The notes below the pieces were generated by a model that saw only the letters and a program-made list of their open reading frames with translations, had not been told where the DNA came from and did no database searches. This document shows, in pieces, positions 1 to 5,042 of a stretch of DNA of 5,042 nucleotides. Source of the stretch: Candidatus Sodaliphilus fimicaballi. Its GTDB lineage: Bacteria; Bacteroidota; Bacteroidia; Bacteroidales; Muribaculaceae. Location: contig JAGHTV010000485.1 in NCBI GenBank assembly GCA_018065165.1, forward strand, positions 1 to 5,042, written 5' to 3'. A program made the translations under genes and the position numbers. How positions within the stretch are numbered: the stretch's first letter is position 1; the number at the start of each line of letters is the position of its first letter.

Positions 1-309
1 ACCTATCACTATACAGTCAACTACTATGGCGGGCAGACCTACGGCCACCACCTCGGTGAGTGTGAGGCGGAAGCCATACAGCACGATACCGGTGCGCAAA
101 ATCTGCTTAGTGCAGAACTTGAGACCAGGGACCCACGACTCGGGCAGGTGGCTGCGCAGTGTGTTGGCATAAATCATACCCAAAATGATACCCACAATAA
201 GTGGCGAAAACGAGAGCGCCTTGACAAATGGCAGTGATGCAATCCAGAATGCCACTACGCTGAAAACAGCCATGAGTCCTATCCCGTAATAATAACCTTT
301 TGATCTCAT
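1..309 (-). CDS. YeiH/UPF0324 family membrane protein (putative sulfate exporter family), N-terminal part, cut by window edge
   Basis: This is an open frame of 103 codons from an ATG at 309-307 that runs off the left edge without a stop. It resembles E. coli YeiH (about 350 residues), so roughly the first third is present. Visible features are a short basic/aromatic N-terminus (MRSKGYYYG), a first membrane segment at about residues 10-27, a second at about 34-50 (SPLIVGIILGMIYANT), and the family hallmark at about 71-84 (LRTGIVLYGFRLTL), close to the LRLGIILYGFRLTF of YeiH from memory. A third hydrophobic stretch begins near residue 86. The family is annotated as putative sulfate exporters of the inner membrane, and few members have been tested. 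The ATG is chosen because the similarity starts just after it and a Bacteroidetes -7 element lies about 35 nt upstream. The gene is divergent from the 553-3524 operon. The family call is firm; the substrate is not shown by the sequence. Confidence 0.88.
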   Translation of the reverse strand, partial: MRSKGYYYGIGLMAVFSVVAFWIASLPFVKALSFSPLIVGIILGMIYANTLRSHLPESWVPGLKFCTKQILRTGIVLYGFRLTLTEVVAVGLPAIVVDCIVIG

Positions 310-334
310 ATAATGTGATTGCTGTATTTTATTT

Positions 335-347
335 TTTGTGACACAAA
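335..347. promoter_or_regulatory. Palindrome TTTGTG-A-CACAAA overlapping the leftward promoter, possible operator
   Basis: This is a perfect inverted repeat with 6-bp arms around a single A. It overlaps the -7 element at 344-351 and the predicted transcription start, the position of a typical repressor site. Part of the symmetry is forced by the promoter itself, because the CACAAA arm is largely the TTTG of the -7 element followed by TG, so chance is a real possibility. No regulator gene is visible in the window. Confidence 0.3.
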
Positions 348-351
348 GTTA
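344..351 (-). promoter_or_regulatory. Bacteroidetes -7 promoter element for the leftward yeiH-like gene
   Basis: On the minus strand this reads TAACTTTG, an exact match to the Bacteroidetes primary-sigma -7 consensus TAnnTTTG. Transcription would start near 337-340 and give a leader of about 30 nt before the ATG at 309. The expected -33 TTTG is not clear: at a 19-nt spacing the sequence reads TGAA. The -7 assignment is good; promoter strength cannot be judged. Confidence 0.6.
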
Positions 352-405
352 CATATAAAATGTGAGAAAATTCATTTTTTTGTATGATACTTGGCCGAAA
401 ATTGT

Positions 406-413
406 TACATTTG
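406..413 (+). promoter_or_regulatory. Candidate -7 element (TACATTTG) for the rightward operon
   Basis: TACATTTG fits TAnnTTTG exactly. A TTTG at 379-382 could be the -33 element, but the 23-nt gap is somewhat longer than the usual 19-21. A start near 420 would leave a leader of about 130 nt before the ATG at 553. No other TAnnTTTG match on this strand lies closer to the gene. Support is moderate because of the spacing. Confidence 0.4.
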
Positions 414-552
414 CCATAGAAAGTTGATTTTAGGTTCCGGCTGAGTGTTTTTGGTCGGTACTTGTTTTGTAATGTGACAATAAGCAAAGAAGTTTGTTGT
501 AGATATATCTCTAGGGTAAACCTACAATCAAAATTTAATTTATACTATAACT

Positions 553-1167
553 ATGAAGAAACTATCTTTAACACTTGCAGTAGCATTTGTCGCGCTCAGT
601 GCATATGCTGGGGCAGGTATTGTGCGCCCCATCGAGGTTAATCTAGATCTGAACCAGTTGCCCAATGGCGAGTATCCCGTGAGCTTTGACCCTACCCAAA
701 TCAAGACGACTGCCAAGGGTAATTACATTGAGTTTGAGATTTTCACTCTCGACCTCTTTGACAGCAATCTGGTTAATGCTCTTGAAAAGGGCGACTGCAT
801 CATCGCTGACGACAATATGATTGAAGTCAAGACCGTGAAGAAGGAAGAAGGCTATGTAAGCGTCAATTACGGCATGGAAGGTATGACTGACTTTGAAACT
901 TATGACAAAGGTCATTACAGAATATGTGCCGAAGATGATTTCCCCACTTATACCAGTCAAGGCAAGGTTAAGTTGCTTGTTCCCATCACAGTGGGCATGA
1001 CCGACAACGGCATTGACGGCGACCCAATGAAGACCAAGGTGGTAAAGGGCTCAAAACTGGGCTACTACCTGCGTAATAGCTGGAGCAATGAATTCTTCCA
1101 GTTCAACACTACTATCACTATAAAAAACGGTAAGGTAACAAAACTTACTCGCAACTATATTCCATAA
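553..1167 (+). CDS. Secreted protein of unknown family, 204 residues, first gene of a three-gene operon
   Basis: I do not recognise this family. The N-terminus is a clear Sec signal peptide: Lys2-Lys3, a hydrophobic core at about residues 4-17, and a likely cleavage site after Ala19 (AYA|GAG). No cysteine follows the core, so it is not a lipoprotein, and it should reach the periplasm or beyond. The mature part of about 185 residues has no further membrane segment. It is rich in acidic residues and alternating beta-type stretches (IEFEIFTLDLF, YVSVNYGM, KVKLLVPITVGM, NTTITIKNGKV), suggesting a small beta-rich fold. It has two cysteines, Cys82 and Cys125, which could form one disulfide. No catalytic motif is visible. 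The gene ends 9 nt before the phosphoribosyltransferase gene, leaving no room for a promoter, so the two are probably co-transcribed. The start is set by the signal peptide. The leader is A/T-rich without a Shine-Dalgarno site, as is common in Bacteroidetes. Confidence 0.8.
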   Translation: MKKLSLTLAVAFVALSAYAGAGIVRPIEVNLDLNQLPNGEYPVSFDPTQIKTTAKGNYIEFEIFTLDLFDSNLVNALEKGDCIIADDNMIEVKTVKKEEGYVSVNYGMEGMTDFETYDKGHYRICAEDDFPTYTSQGKVKLLVPITVGMTDNGIDGDPMKTKVVKGSKLGYYLRNSWSNEFFQFNTTITIKNGKVTKLTRNYIP

Positions 1168-1176
1168 AGCAAACCG

Positions 1177-2265
1177 ATGAAATTTAGCTTACCTAACAAT
1201 GCAAAGTTACTCCCCGTTGCGGGAAATGTAAATCTGCCCTTTTACAAGCTCGATCAGCAGGGGCTAACCAATGATTATTATGTAGTTAGCAGTCCTGAGT
1301 CTTGCGAGCTGATGGCAAATCCTGCCGTCGTTGGTTACACTTGTCTTCAGGCACTTGAGCCCTCGACAACTGCTGTGCTCAACTACTTGAATAGCGACGG
1401 CAAACTCAACAATCCTCACATCCTTACTATCTTACGCGGTGGACTTAACTTCCCCCTTGAGCAAGGATGCTTCAATCTGGGAATTACCGTACGCAGTACC
1501 GACTTCGTTACTTGTGAGCGTGTTATCGAGAATGGCGTCATCACCGGTCTAGAGATTAAATATGAGAAACTTATCCCCGAGCGTGACGCTACCATCCTCA
1601 TTGGTGATATCGTTGCATCGGGCGAGACTCTAGAGCAATGTATGCCACTGGTGGCCGCCCGATACAAGGAAGTGGGAGGAAGCATTAAGAGAATCGTCTT
1701 CTTCACTATTGGTGGTACTAAGGCTGTCCCCATGATGGAGCGTATGACAGTAGAGTTGCGCAAGCTATGGCCTGATTTTGAGGGTTTTGCTTGCGTTTTC
1801 TATGAAGGCATATTCACCGTGTATGAAGATAAGGGCGTGACTGGTGTCAACACCCCCGACATTGACTTTGGTTGGCAGGGTGGTGCTGTGGCTCCCGAGT
1901 TCCGTGACCGTGTGATGGATACTCCGCTGGCACTGTTTGAGAAATGTATCATCTATGATGGTGGTGCCCGCCGCTTTGAGATACCCAACCACATCGACGA
2001 GGTTGCCGAGTATTGGCACGAACTCGCTGCTGTGGCCAGCCAGTCGTCACTGCCCGATTTTCTTGCCGAGAAGCTGGGTTACACCCTCGGGGCAACCTAT
2101 GAGCAGTGGCTCGATGCCTGTCATCTCAACGATACCGAACCCAATAAGGCATTGTGGAACAAGGAAACCGCAGTGGCTGCATCTGTTCTCCAGAACTATA
2201 CGCTGGCACAGGTGTGTGAGACCCAGTTAAATAAGTTTGAACAACAAATGGCTAAATTTCAATAA
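1177..2265 (+). CDS. Phosphoribosyltransferase-type protein, probable nucleobase salvage, 362 residues
   Basis: The N-terminal part carries the two signatures of type I phosphoribosyltransferases. One is a pyrophosphate loop at about residues 83-90 (LTILRGGL). The other is a PRPP-binding loop at 138-151, where strand ATILI is followed by GDIVASGET with Asp144 and Ser148-Gly149. The first acidic residue often found before Asp144 is Gly143 here; some family members, such as uracil phosphoribosyltransferase, also have only one. Residues up to about 240 can be read as the catalytic domain, with a further strand at 172-178 (RIVFFTI). The C-terminal 120 residues look helical and match nothing I know. 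At 362 residues it is much longer than Upp, Hpt or Apt (about 180-210). It lies 8 nt upstream of the CodB-like permease, which suggests it acts on the imported base, converting base plus PRPP to the 5'-monophosphate in the cytoplasm. The specific base is not evident. A non-salvage member of the superfamily remains possible. Confidence 0.75.
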   Translation: MKFSLPNNAKLLPVAGNVNLPFYKLDQQGLTNDYYVVSSPESCELMANPAVVGYTCLQALEPSTTAVLNYLNSDGKLNNPHILTILRGGLNFPLEQGCFNLGITVRSTDFVTCERVIENGVITGLEIKYEKLIPERDATILIGDIVASGETLEQCMPLVAARYKEVGGSIKRIVFFTIGGTKAVPMMERMTVELRKLWPDFEGFACVFYEGIFTVYEDKGVTGVNTPDIDFGWQGGAVAPEFRDRVMDTPLALFEKCIIYDGGARRFEIPNHIDEVAEYWHELAAVASQSSLPDFLAEKLGYTLGATYEQWLDACHLNDTEPNKALWNKETAVAASVLQNYTLAQVCETQLNKFEQQMAKFQ

Positions 2266-2273
2266 TCTCAATT

Positions 2274-3524
2274 ATGACAACAAAACAAAAGATTGATGCC
2301 GACTACACAACCAGTAAAGTTGGCGCTCAAGGTCGTCGCGGCGTCCTCTCGATGTTTATGATTATGCTAGGTTTCACATTCTTCTCGGCAAGTATGTGGA
2401 CTGGTCAAAAGTTGGCCTCAGGCCTCGATTTCAACGGGTTTATTCAGGCACTCATCTTGGGTGGTATCATCCTGGGGGCATATACTGGAGCGTTGGGTTA
2501 CATTGGTGCCGAGAGTGGTCTCTCGCTCGACTTGTTGGCGCAACGCAGTTTCGGCGTAAAGGGTAGTTGGTTGCCCAGCGCAATGATTGCCTTTACGCAG
2601 ATTGGCTGGTTTGGTGTGGGTATTGCAATGTTTGCTATTCCCATTGCAAGTCAGGTAATGGGCTTCGAAGTGACCCCTGAGCATATGCCCTGGCAGGGAT
2701 ACTTGCTCGTTGCAATCGCAGGAATCTTGATGACTGCCACTGCCTATTTTGGTATTAAGTCACTCTCAATCATTAGTTATATCGCTGTTCCTTGCGTCGC
2801 TATCCTGGGTACAGTTGCCATGGTGATGGCTGTTAAGCAGGGCGATGGCACCCTCATTAGCCAGTTTGCCAAGGGTACGAAGGACTTGGGCATCTTTGCT
2901 GGTGCAGGTCTTGTAATAGGTAGTTTTGTGTCGGGTGGTACTGCAACCCCCAACTTCACCCGCTTTGCCCGCACACGCTGGACTGGTCTGTGGGTTACAG
3001 TAGTGGCATTCTTCATGGGCAACAGCCTTATGTTCTTCTTTGGTGCTATCAGTAGCATTTATGTAGGCGGTAACGATATCTTTGAGGTGATGATCAATCT
3101 GGGATTGTTCTACGCCGCTATTCTCGTGCTTGGTCTCAACATCTGGACTACCAACGACAATGCTCTCTACACCTCTGGTCTTGGACTGGCCAACATCACA
3201 GGTTTCTCTAAGAAGATGATGGTGCTTATTGCCGGTTTAATCGGAACAATTCCCGCAGTATGGTTGTACTGGAACTTCTGCGATTGGCTCAATATTCTCA
3301 ACTGCACATTGCCTCCCGTGGGCATCATTCTCATCGTTGATTACCTGTGCAATCGCAAGCGTAGCGACGACACTCCGCTCGCTATTGTCAACTGGTTCTC
3401 GGTTGCTGGTGTAGTGCTGGGTGCTGTAGTTGCCAACCTTGTAACCGTGGGCATTGCTAGTATCAACGGTATGGCCGTGGCTGCAGTATGCTACCTTGTG
3501 GGTCACGCAATCACAAAGAAATAA
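2274..3524 (+). CDS. codB: CodB-like cytosine permease, NCS1 family, 416 residues
   Basis: This is an inner-membrane nucleobase symporter of the NCS1 family, with the usual length and about 12 hydrophobic segments. It resembles E. coli CodB over its whole length. Shared blocks include FTFFSASMWTG (34-44), SFGVKGSWLPS (92-102), GWFGVGIAMFAIP (111-123), VAFFMGNSLMF (244-254), LGLNIWTTNDNALY (286-299) and LANITG (305-310), and PPVG followed by DYLCNRKR near 347-363. CodB imports cytosine, normally for deamination by CodA, but no codA is in the window; the neighbour just upstream is a phosphoribosyltransferase-type gene instead. The substrate could therefore be cytosine or a related base. The ATG follows the previous stop by 8 nt and puts a short hydrophilic tail of about 20 residues before the first membrane segment, as in CodB. 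The gene is followed by a strong terminator. The family is near certain; exact substrate is inferred. Confidence 0.93.
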   Translation: MTTKQKIDADYTTSKVGAQGRRGVLSMFMIMLGFTFFSASMWTGQKLASGLDFNGFIQALILGGIILGAYTGALGYIGAESGLSLDLLAQRSFGVKGSWLPSAMIAFTQIGWFGVGIAMFAIPIASQVMGFEVTPEHMPWQGYLLVAIAGILMTATAYFGIKSLSIISYIAVPCVAILGTVAMVMAVKQGDGTLISQFAKGTKDLGIFAGAGLVIGSFVSGGTATPNFTRFARTRWTGLWVTVVAFFMGNSLMFFFGAISSIYVGGNDIFEVMINLGLFYAAILVLGLNIWTTNDNALYTSGLGLANITGFSKKMMVLIAGLIGTIPAVWLYWNFCDWLNILNCTLPPVGIILIVDYLCNRKRSDDTPLAIVNWFSVAGVVLGAVVANLVTVGIASINGMAVAAVCYLVGHAITKK

Positions 3525-3540
3525 CAATAGTTTATAATCA

Positions 3541-3574
3541 AGGCCCTATGCAATCAGGTATAGGGCCTATTTTT
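3541..3574 (+). terminator. Intrinsic terminator after the permease gene
   Basis: AGGCCCTAT (3541-3549) pairs perfectly with ATAGGGCCT (3560-3568). A G-U and a C-G pair can extend the stem into the loop, leaving about 6 unpaired bases. The stem is followed by A and then five T (3570-3574). This is a strong Rho-independent terminator, 16 nt after the permease stop codon. It ends only 15 nt before the mannanase start, so it may also act as a control point for that gene. Confidence 0.88.
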
Positions 3575-3589
3575 ATATCCATTCTCAAG

Positions 3590-4855
3590 ATGAAGCGAGT
3601 TATATTTGCGTTAATTGCTGCGTTGTCATTTGCTAGCGCTATGGCAAGTGGCTTTGTCACGGTAAAAGACGGTCAGTTTAGTCTCGATGGCAAGCCTTAC
3701 CGCTATGTAGGTACCAATATGTGGTCGGCAGTGATTATGGCGTCAGAGGGGCGTGGTGGCAATCGACAGGCATTGTGCCGCGAGTTAGACAATCTTAAGC
3801 GTTTAGGCATAAGCAATATACGCATACTTGTGGGAGCCGATGGCCCCGAGGGATTGCCTTATCACATCAAGCCTTCATTGCAAACGGCACCAGGCGTCTA
3901 TAATGACACCATAATGCGTGGCATGGATTATCTGCTGGTCGAGATGGAAAAGCGTGACCTCAAGGGCGTTTTCTATCTTACCAACGCTTGGGAATGGAGT
4001 GGAGGCTACACGGCCTACTTGGAGTGGGCAGGTTATGGCAAGGCGGTGATACCTGCTATTGATGGATATGATGCTTATGTGGCTCAGGTCAAGAACTTTG
4101 CCTTGAGCGATTCGGTAAGGGCAATGTACTATCGTCACATTCGTTACATTGTGAGTCGCGTAAACTGCATTACCGGCAAGCCTTACACTCACTCGCCTGC
4201 TATCATGTCGTGGCAACTGTGTAACGAGCCTCGTGCGTTCAGCAAGGAGGGTTTGCCCCAGTTTGCACAGTTTTTGCTTGAGTCGGCTCGCATTATCAAG
4301 AGTATTGACAAGAATCACTTGGTGTCAACCGGCAGCGAGGGACTTGTAGGATTTGAAATGAACTTGGACTGGTGGACTCGGGTACATTCGTCGCCCGAGA
4401 TTGATTATGCCAACATTCACATATGGCCCTGCACATGGCGATGGGTTACCCGCGACAACGTGTTCAGCGATGTGGCCATTGCCTGCAGCAAGAGTCGCGA
4501 GTATATCGAGAAGCACTACAAGGCCATTAGCCCCTATGGCAAACCTCTGGTGCTTGAGGAGTTTGGCTATCATCGCGATAATTTCTCGTTTGCTCCTGGC
4601 AGTCCTACCAAGGCTCGCGACCGGTATTACAAGTTCATTCTCGACATTATGAGCAACACCTCGATGCTAGCTGGTTGCAACTTCTGGGCATGGAGTGGTG
4701 ATGCCCGTCCCAAGCATCTGTGGTGGCAAGAGTGGGACGACTTTTGTGGCGATCCTGCACAGGAAGAGCAAGGATTGTACTCGGTGTTCAGTAACGACCG
4801 TTCGACCATTAAAATCATTAAGAACGCTGCAACTCGCTGCTCTCGCCGTAAGTAA
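3590..4855 (+). CDS. Exported endo-beta-1,4-mannanase, glycoside hydrolase family 5 (GH5_7-like), 421 residues
   Basis: It hydrolyses internal beta-1,4-mannosidic links in mannan, gluco- or galactomannan, with retention of configuration. The frame is open upstream to 3488, but the ATG at 3590 is chosen because it begins a clean signal peptide: Lys2-Arg3, a hydrophobic core, and likely cleavage after Ala19 (AMA|SGF). An earlier start would overlap the permease gene and the terminator. The (beta/alpha)8 barrel fills nearly all of the mature protein. Visible GH5 landmarks are Arg78 (NIRIL), NEP at 212-214 with acid/base Glu213, the IHIWP motif with His277, EEFG at 323-326 with nucleophile Glu324, and NFWAW at 364-368 with Trp366 on the last strand. 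The segment GDPAQEEQGLYSVF (387-400) matches the C-terminal pattern of Bacteroidetes GH5_7 enzymes as I recall it. There is no carbohydrate-binding module and no lipobox. No promoter was seen in the 65 nt before it, and no SusC/SusD pair is nearby. GH5 is certain; the mannanase subfamily is very likely. Confidence 0.92.
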   Translation: MKRVIFALIAALSFASAMASGFVTVKDGQFSLDGKPYRYVGTNMWSAVIMASEGRGGNRQALCRELDNLKRLGISNIRILVGADGPEGLPYHIKPSLQTAPGVYNDTIMRGMDYLLVEMEKRDLKGVFYLTNAWEWSGGYTAYLEWAGYGKAVIPAIDGYDAYVAQVKNFALSDSVRAMYYRHIRYIVSRVNCITGKPYTHSPAIMSWQLCNEPRAFSKEGLPQFAQFLLESARIIKSIDKNHLVSTGSEGLVGFEMNLDWWTRVHSSPEIDYANIHIWPCTWRWVTRDNVFSDVAIACSKSREYIEKHYKAISPYGKPLVLEEFGYHRDNFSFAPGSPTKARDRYYKFILDIMSNTSMLAGCNFWAWSGDARPKHLWWQEWDDFCGDPAQEEQGLYSVFSNDRSTIKIIKNAATRCSRRK

Positions 4856-4933
4856 TTGCTGTGGTGAAGTACTATAAAAAATCATTGTTGTCCGGTAAAA
4901 AAAGAATATGTTTTTATTTTGATTTTCATGCTT

Positions 4934-4967
4934 CGCTTAGAAAATAGCTTGCTCTGCAAGCAAAATG
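4934..4967 (-). repeat. Hairpin repeat unit 1 (34 nt, inverted relative to unit 2)
   Basis: On the minus strand it reads CATTTT, then GCTTGC-AGA-GCAAGC (a perfect 6-bp stem with a 3-nt loop at 4947-4961), then T-ATTTTC and TAAGCG. Conserved positions shared with unit 2 are CATTTTG, CAGAG, the closing C, ATTTTCT and GCG, giving 23 of 34 identical. All eight differences inside the stem are paired changes. On the minus strand the stem is followed by a short T-run, so it could also be a weak terminator for leftward transcription. Confidence 0.6.
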
Positions 4968-4993
4968 GAATTACCTCACAGATAGTGTATTAT

Positions 4994-5027
4994 CATTTTG
5001 AGGACAGAGTCCTCCATTTTCTTGGCG
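4994..5027 (+). repeat. Hairpin repeat unit 2 (34 nt, inverted relative to unit 1)
   Basis: It reads CATTTT, then GAGGAC-AGA-GTCCTC (a perfect 6-bp stem with a 3-nt loop at 5000-5014), then C-ATTTTC and TTGGCG. It is immediately followed by a second small hairpin, TGGC-GTGA-GCCA (5023-5034), whose loop fits the GNRA pattern. It lies 26 nt from unit 1 in the opposite orientation. The stem plus ATTTT could act as a weak rightward terminator for the mannanase gene, 145 nt after its stop codon. Confidence 0.6.
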
Positions 5028-5042
5028 TGAGCCATATAAACT

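Larger units (their letters stand above)
310..552. other. Divergent intergenic region, 243 bp, no gene
   Basis: It separates the leftward yeiH-like gene from the rightward operon. No start codon with a coding-like frame of useful length was seen on either strand. It holds the two -7 elements and the palindrome listed separately. It also holds AATGTGA at 312-318, 359-365 and 471-477, with a variant TTTGTGA at 335-341; the third copy lies in TTGT-N6-ACAA (467-480). TTGTAG (497-502) and CTACAA (522-527) can form a 6-bp stem about 25 nt before the ATG at 553. I recognise no known riboswitch in the leader. Confidence 0.6.

Noticed and set aside
413..552. Possible riboswitch (preQ1 or purine type) in the leader of the operon
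   Set aside because: I looked for the conserved cores of these classes and did not find them; only short stems are present.
1416..2019. Minus-strand and shifted-frame open reading frames inside the phosphoribosyltransferase gene
   Set aside because: Low-complexity shadow translations with no recognisable domain, fully contained in a well-supported gene.
3488..3589. Upstream extension of the mannanase reading frame by 34 codons
   Set aside because: It overlaps the end of the permease gene and runs through the terminator hairpin; the signal peptide begins at the ATG at 3590.
3875..4318. 147-codon minus-strand open frame inside the mannanase gene
   Set aside because: It lies entirely within the GH5 catalytic region, has no recognisable motif, and is explained as the antisense shadow of the real gene.
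4886..4905. GTCCGGTAAAAAAAG-type sequence that could be the end of an insertion sequence
   Set aside because: Only a vague resemblance to Bacteroidetes IS ends; no matching inverted end, target duplication or transposase can be seen in the window.
4976..5041. Possible C-terminal end of a minus-strand gene entering from the right edge (21 codons, stop at 4978-4976)
   Set aside because: It is very short, all three minus frames have stops in this stretch, and unit 2 with its covarying hairpin lies mostly inside it, which argues for structure rather than coding.
1..5042. CRISPR array, tRNA or rRNA genes
   Set aside because: No regularly spaced direct repeats and no tRNA- or rRNA-like conserved segments were found.

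Overview
The window looks like a chromosomal segment of a gut-type member of the Bacteroidales (Muribaculaceae, Prevotellaceae or a relative). The evidence is Bacteroidetes-style promoter elements (TAnnTTTG) in the intergenic DNA, A/T-rich leaders without clear Shine-Dalgarno sites, moderate GC, and a glycoside hydrolase with the sequence features of Bacteroidetes family GH5_7 mannanases. The exact genus cannot be read from the sequence.

Layout, left to right. (1) Bases 1-309, minus strand: the first 103 codons of a YeiH/UPF0324-type membrane protein (putative sulfate exporter family), cut by the window edge. (2) Bases 310-552: a divergent intergenic region with a good -7 element for the yeiH-like gene, a poorer one for the rightward genes, a 13-bp palindrome and several AATGTGA repeats. 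(3) Bases 553-3524, plus strand: three tightly spaced genes (gaps of 9 and 8 nt). They encode a secreted 204-residue protein of unknown family, a 362-residue phosphoribosyltransferase-type protein, and a CodB-like cytosine permease, and they end in a strong intrinsic terminator at 3541-3574. (4) Bases 3590-4855, plus strand: an exported GH5 endo-beta-1,4-mannanase whose start codon lies only 15 nt after that terminator. (5) Bases 4856-5042: no convincing gene, but two inverted 34-nt units, each holding a 6-bp hairpin with a 3-nt loop.

The permease and the phosphoribosyltransferase probably form a nucleobase uptake and capture pair: the base is imported and then trapped as a nucleotide using PRPP. 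The usual partner of CodB, cytosine deaminase, is not in the window, so the true substrate is open. The mannanase has no visible SusC/SusD or other mannan-utilisation partner here and looks like a separate function, although the terminator in front of it raises the question of read-through control.

The most unusual feature is the hairpin pair at 4934-5027. Flanks and loop are conserved between the two copies, while all four inner base pairs of the stem differ and all four remain paired. That pattern points to a structured repeat family (BIME-like, or part of a mobile element) rather than chance. The second point of interest is the secreted protein / phosphoribosyltransferase / permease operon, whose joint role I cannot assign from known pathways.
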